Below, piece by piece: positions 3,915-5,192 of a stretch of 5,192 nt of DNA (positions are counted from its first letter, which is position 1; the number at the start of each line of letters is the position of its first letter). The stretch comes from DATLAN01 sp035527455 (GTDB lineage Bacteria > Planctomycetota > Planctomycetia > Pirellulales > Thermoguttaceae). Below the pieces are notes generated by a model. It did no database searches and had not been told where the DNA came from. It saw only the letters and a program-made list of their open reading frames with translations. The stretch spans positions 1-5,192 of the forward strand of contig DATLAN010000341.1 of NCBI GenBank assembly GCA_035527455.1, in the 5' to 3' direction. Made by a program: the position numbers and the translations under genes.

Positions 3915-5192
3915 ATGGGGAGTTGCCCAACTGCTGCAAGAACCTTGGGAGCCGTGTTGGCCTTGGGACTATTGGTCGCCGTCGGTGCGACGCTGTTGTC
4001 GATCGCGCCCGCCGCGGTGGACCCGGCCGTTGTGTCGAGCCAGCCGGCCGGTGAACGAACCGAGAAGATCGTCCCGCTGTTTGCCGAAACGCAGCCGGCC
4101 GAGAATCCTGCCGCCCTGATGCTGCTGGTCGACGACCACAAGGTCCTCGGCTGGATTAGCGGCAGCGAAGACTATACGGGCCGCGAAGTCACGATCACCG
4201 CCGGCGGACAACAGCGAACGGTGATCGTGCAGCGCGACAACACGTTCACGTGGCACTACAAGACGGACGAGCCGATCGAGGTGACCTTCACCGTCGGCGA
4301 GCTGACTCGCACCGAGACCGTCAAGCCGTACGAAGCACCCCAGCCGAGCGTCTTCTTCGTGGTCGATCGCACGGCCTACCGCCCCCTGCAAACGCTGCAC
4401 TTCGCCGGGTTCCTCCGCGAGGTGGACCGGCGCGGCGAGTTCGTGCCGCTGGCCGATCGGTCGGTCGAAGTGACGCTCACCTCGCGGCAGAAGAAGACGG
4501 TGGCCGCCCGGCTGAAGCTCATCGCCGACGATTTCGGCCGGATCACCGGCGAGTACAAGTTCTCCGAGGCCGACGCGTTGGATGCGTACGACCTGGCGAT
4601 CGACGGCTACACCGGATCGGCCGAGGTGACGCTGGCCGAGTTCCGCAAGGCGAAAGTCCGGCTGGAGATCGACGGCCACCCGGACGGCAACACGATCAGG
4701 CTGACCTTCCAGGCGGTCGACTTCCTGGACAAACCGGTGCCGGGCACCAAGGTCCATTTCGACGCCCAGGTGGTCCGCGACGCCGCCCCGCGGAAGGAGC
4801 ATCCGCTGAAGGCCGAACAGTTCGTCTATCACGAGGCCGCGCCCGAGGCACTGGTCGAGCCGGAAGGTCTCTCGGAAGAGGAACGGCTGCTATGGGAAGC
4901 GGGCACGGCCACGGCCGCGACCTTCGGAATCGGAGGTTCGGCCGTGCTGGCCCAACACCAGGGCGACCTGGTGATGAACGACAAGGGATACGCCGAACAC
5001 ACGATCGACCTGCAGGAAGCATGGACCCACGGCGACCACAGCGTGCTGGTCCGCGGCGTGATGATCGACTACAACGGCCGTGAACAACGGGCCGGCAAAC
5101 GGATCTCTTTCGGCGAGAAACCGGAGGTAGTCGAGGTTCGCGAGCTGAACGTCGTGCTGTCCAAGCGGCGCTACGCCACCGGCGAGACGATC
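3915..5192 (+). CDS. Alpha-2-macroglobulin-like exported protein, N-terminal 426 residues (runs off the window edge)
   Basis: The reading frame stays open from the ATG to the window end. Residues 10-33 (TLGAVLALGLLVAVGATLLSIAPA) form a signal peptide or membrane anchor. There is no lipobox; the only nearby Cys (Cys4) precedes the hydrophobic stretch. After a linker (about 34-65) and a small beta domain (66-137, LMLLVDDHKVLGWI...), an MG2-type macroglobulin domain is clear: VFFVVDRTAYRPLQTLHFAGFLR (146-168), then VEVTLTS (184-190) and DDFGRITGEYKFSEADALDAYDL (205-227). GSAEVTLAEFRKAKVRLEID (234-253) marks the transition to an MG3-type domain. The next beta domain carries a long Glu/Ala-rich insert (about 290-340), and LNVVLSKRRYATGETI at the edge starts another. 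Bait region, thioester motif and receptor-like domains would lie beyond the window. Bacterial macroglobulins are envelope proteins thought to trap foreign proteases; no penicillin-binding protein 1C partner is visible here. The domain assignment is by motif; the role is inferred. Confidence 0.82.
   Translation, partial: MGSCPTAARTLGAVLALGLLVAVGATLLSIAPAAVDPAVVSSQPAGERTEKIVPLFAETQPAENPAALMLLVDDHKVLGWISGSEDYTGREVTITAGGQQRTVIVQRDNTFTWHYKTDEPIEVTFTVGELTRTETVKPYEAPQPSVFFVVDRTAYRPLQTLHFAGFLREVDRRGEFVPLADRSVEVTLTSRQKKTVAARLKLIADDFGRITGEYKFSEADALDAYDLAIDGYTGSAEVTLAEFRKAKVRLEIDGHPDGNTIRLTFQAVDFLDKPVPGTKVHFDAQVVRDAAPRKEHPLKAEQFVYHEAAPEALVEPEGLSEEERLLWEAGTATAATFGIGGSAVLAQHQGDLVMNDKGYAEHTIDLQEAWTHGDHSVLVRGVMIDYNGREQRAGKRISFGEKPEVVEVRELNVVLSKRRYATGETI

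Noticed and set aside
3969..4832. A 287-codon minus-strand frame and the overlapping plus-strand frame 4250-5083
   Set aside because: Both are shadows of the macroglobulin-like frame, which has a signal sequence, MG2 motifs and a strong ribosome binding site; the shadows are Arg/Gly-rich with none of these.

Overview
The window is about 5.2 kb of GC-rich bacterial chromosome and most likely comes from a planctomycete (Pirellulales-like). This rests on inference from four things: two copies of a GTAGGGTGGGC...GCCCACC palindromic intergenic repeat, an AGCCGCTTGCGG repeat, the gene types present, and the large, repeat-filled gaps between genes. No rRNA, tRNA, CRISPR array, transposase or phage gene is visible.

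Layout. Left third, minus strand: a two-gene operon encodes a YqiJ/NfeD-type membrane protein with a C-terminal OB fold (526-1218), followed after 2 bp by a flotillin/SPFH protein (1-523, cut by the window edge). Such pairs build flotillin membrane microdomains. The YqiJ-like protein carries an unusual stretch in which every second residue is Asp. Next, 1219-1711 is a gene-free gap with palindromes and one repeat copy. Then comes a small secreted Cys/His protein on the minus strand (1712-2038), with a hairpin just after its stop. Across a 280-bp divergent intergenic region lies a plus-strand class V aminotransferase of the 'cysteine desulfurase-like' VC1184 type (2319-3587). Its catalytic PLP lysine is present, but it has no cysteine in its C-terminal half. 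A 327-bp gap (3588-3914) holds hairpins, a second, inverted repeat copy, a possible gene remnant and a promoter-like region. The right end (3915-5192, open at the edge) is the N-terminal 426 residues of an alpha-2-macroglobulin-like exported protein with a strong ribosome binding site.

How the genes relate. Only the YqiJ-like/flotillin pair is clearly one functional unit. The small secreted protein, the aminotransferase and the macroglobulin look like independent transcription units, each with its own flanking signals. Three of the five products are membrane proteins or exported, so this is largely a cell-envelope neighbourhood. I see no convincing new multi-gene system. The points most worth checking are the Asp-alternating linker, the cysteine-less desulfurase-like enzyme, the small CH/HxxHGD/CxxC protein, and the repeat elements that abut or overlap gene ends.
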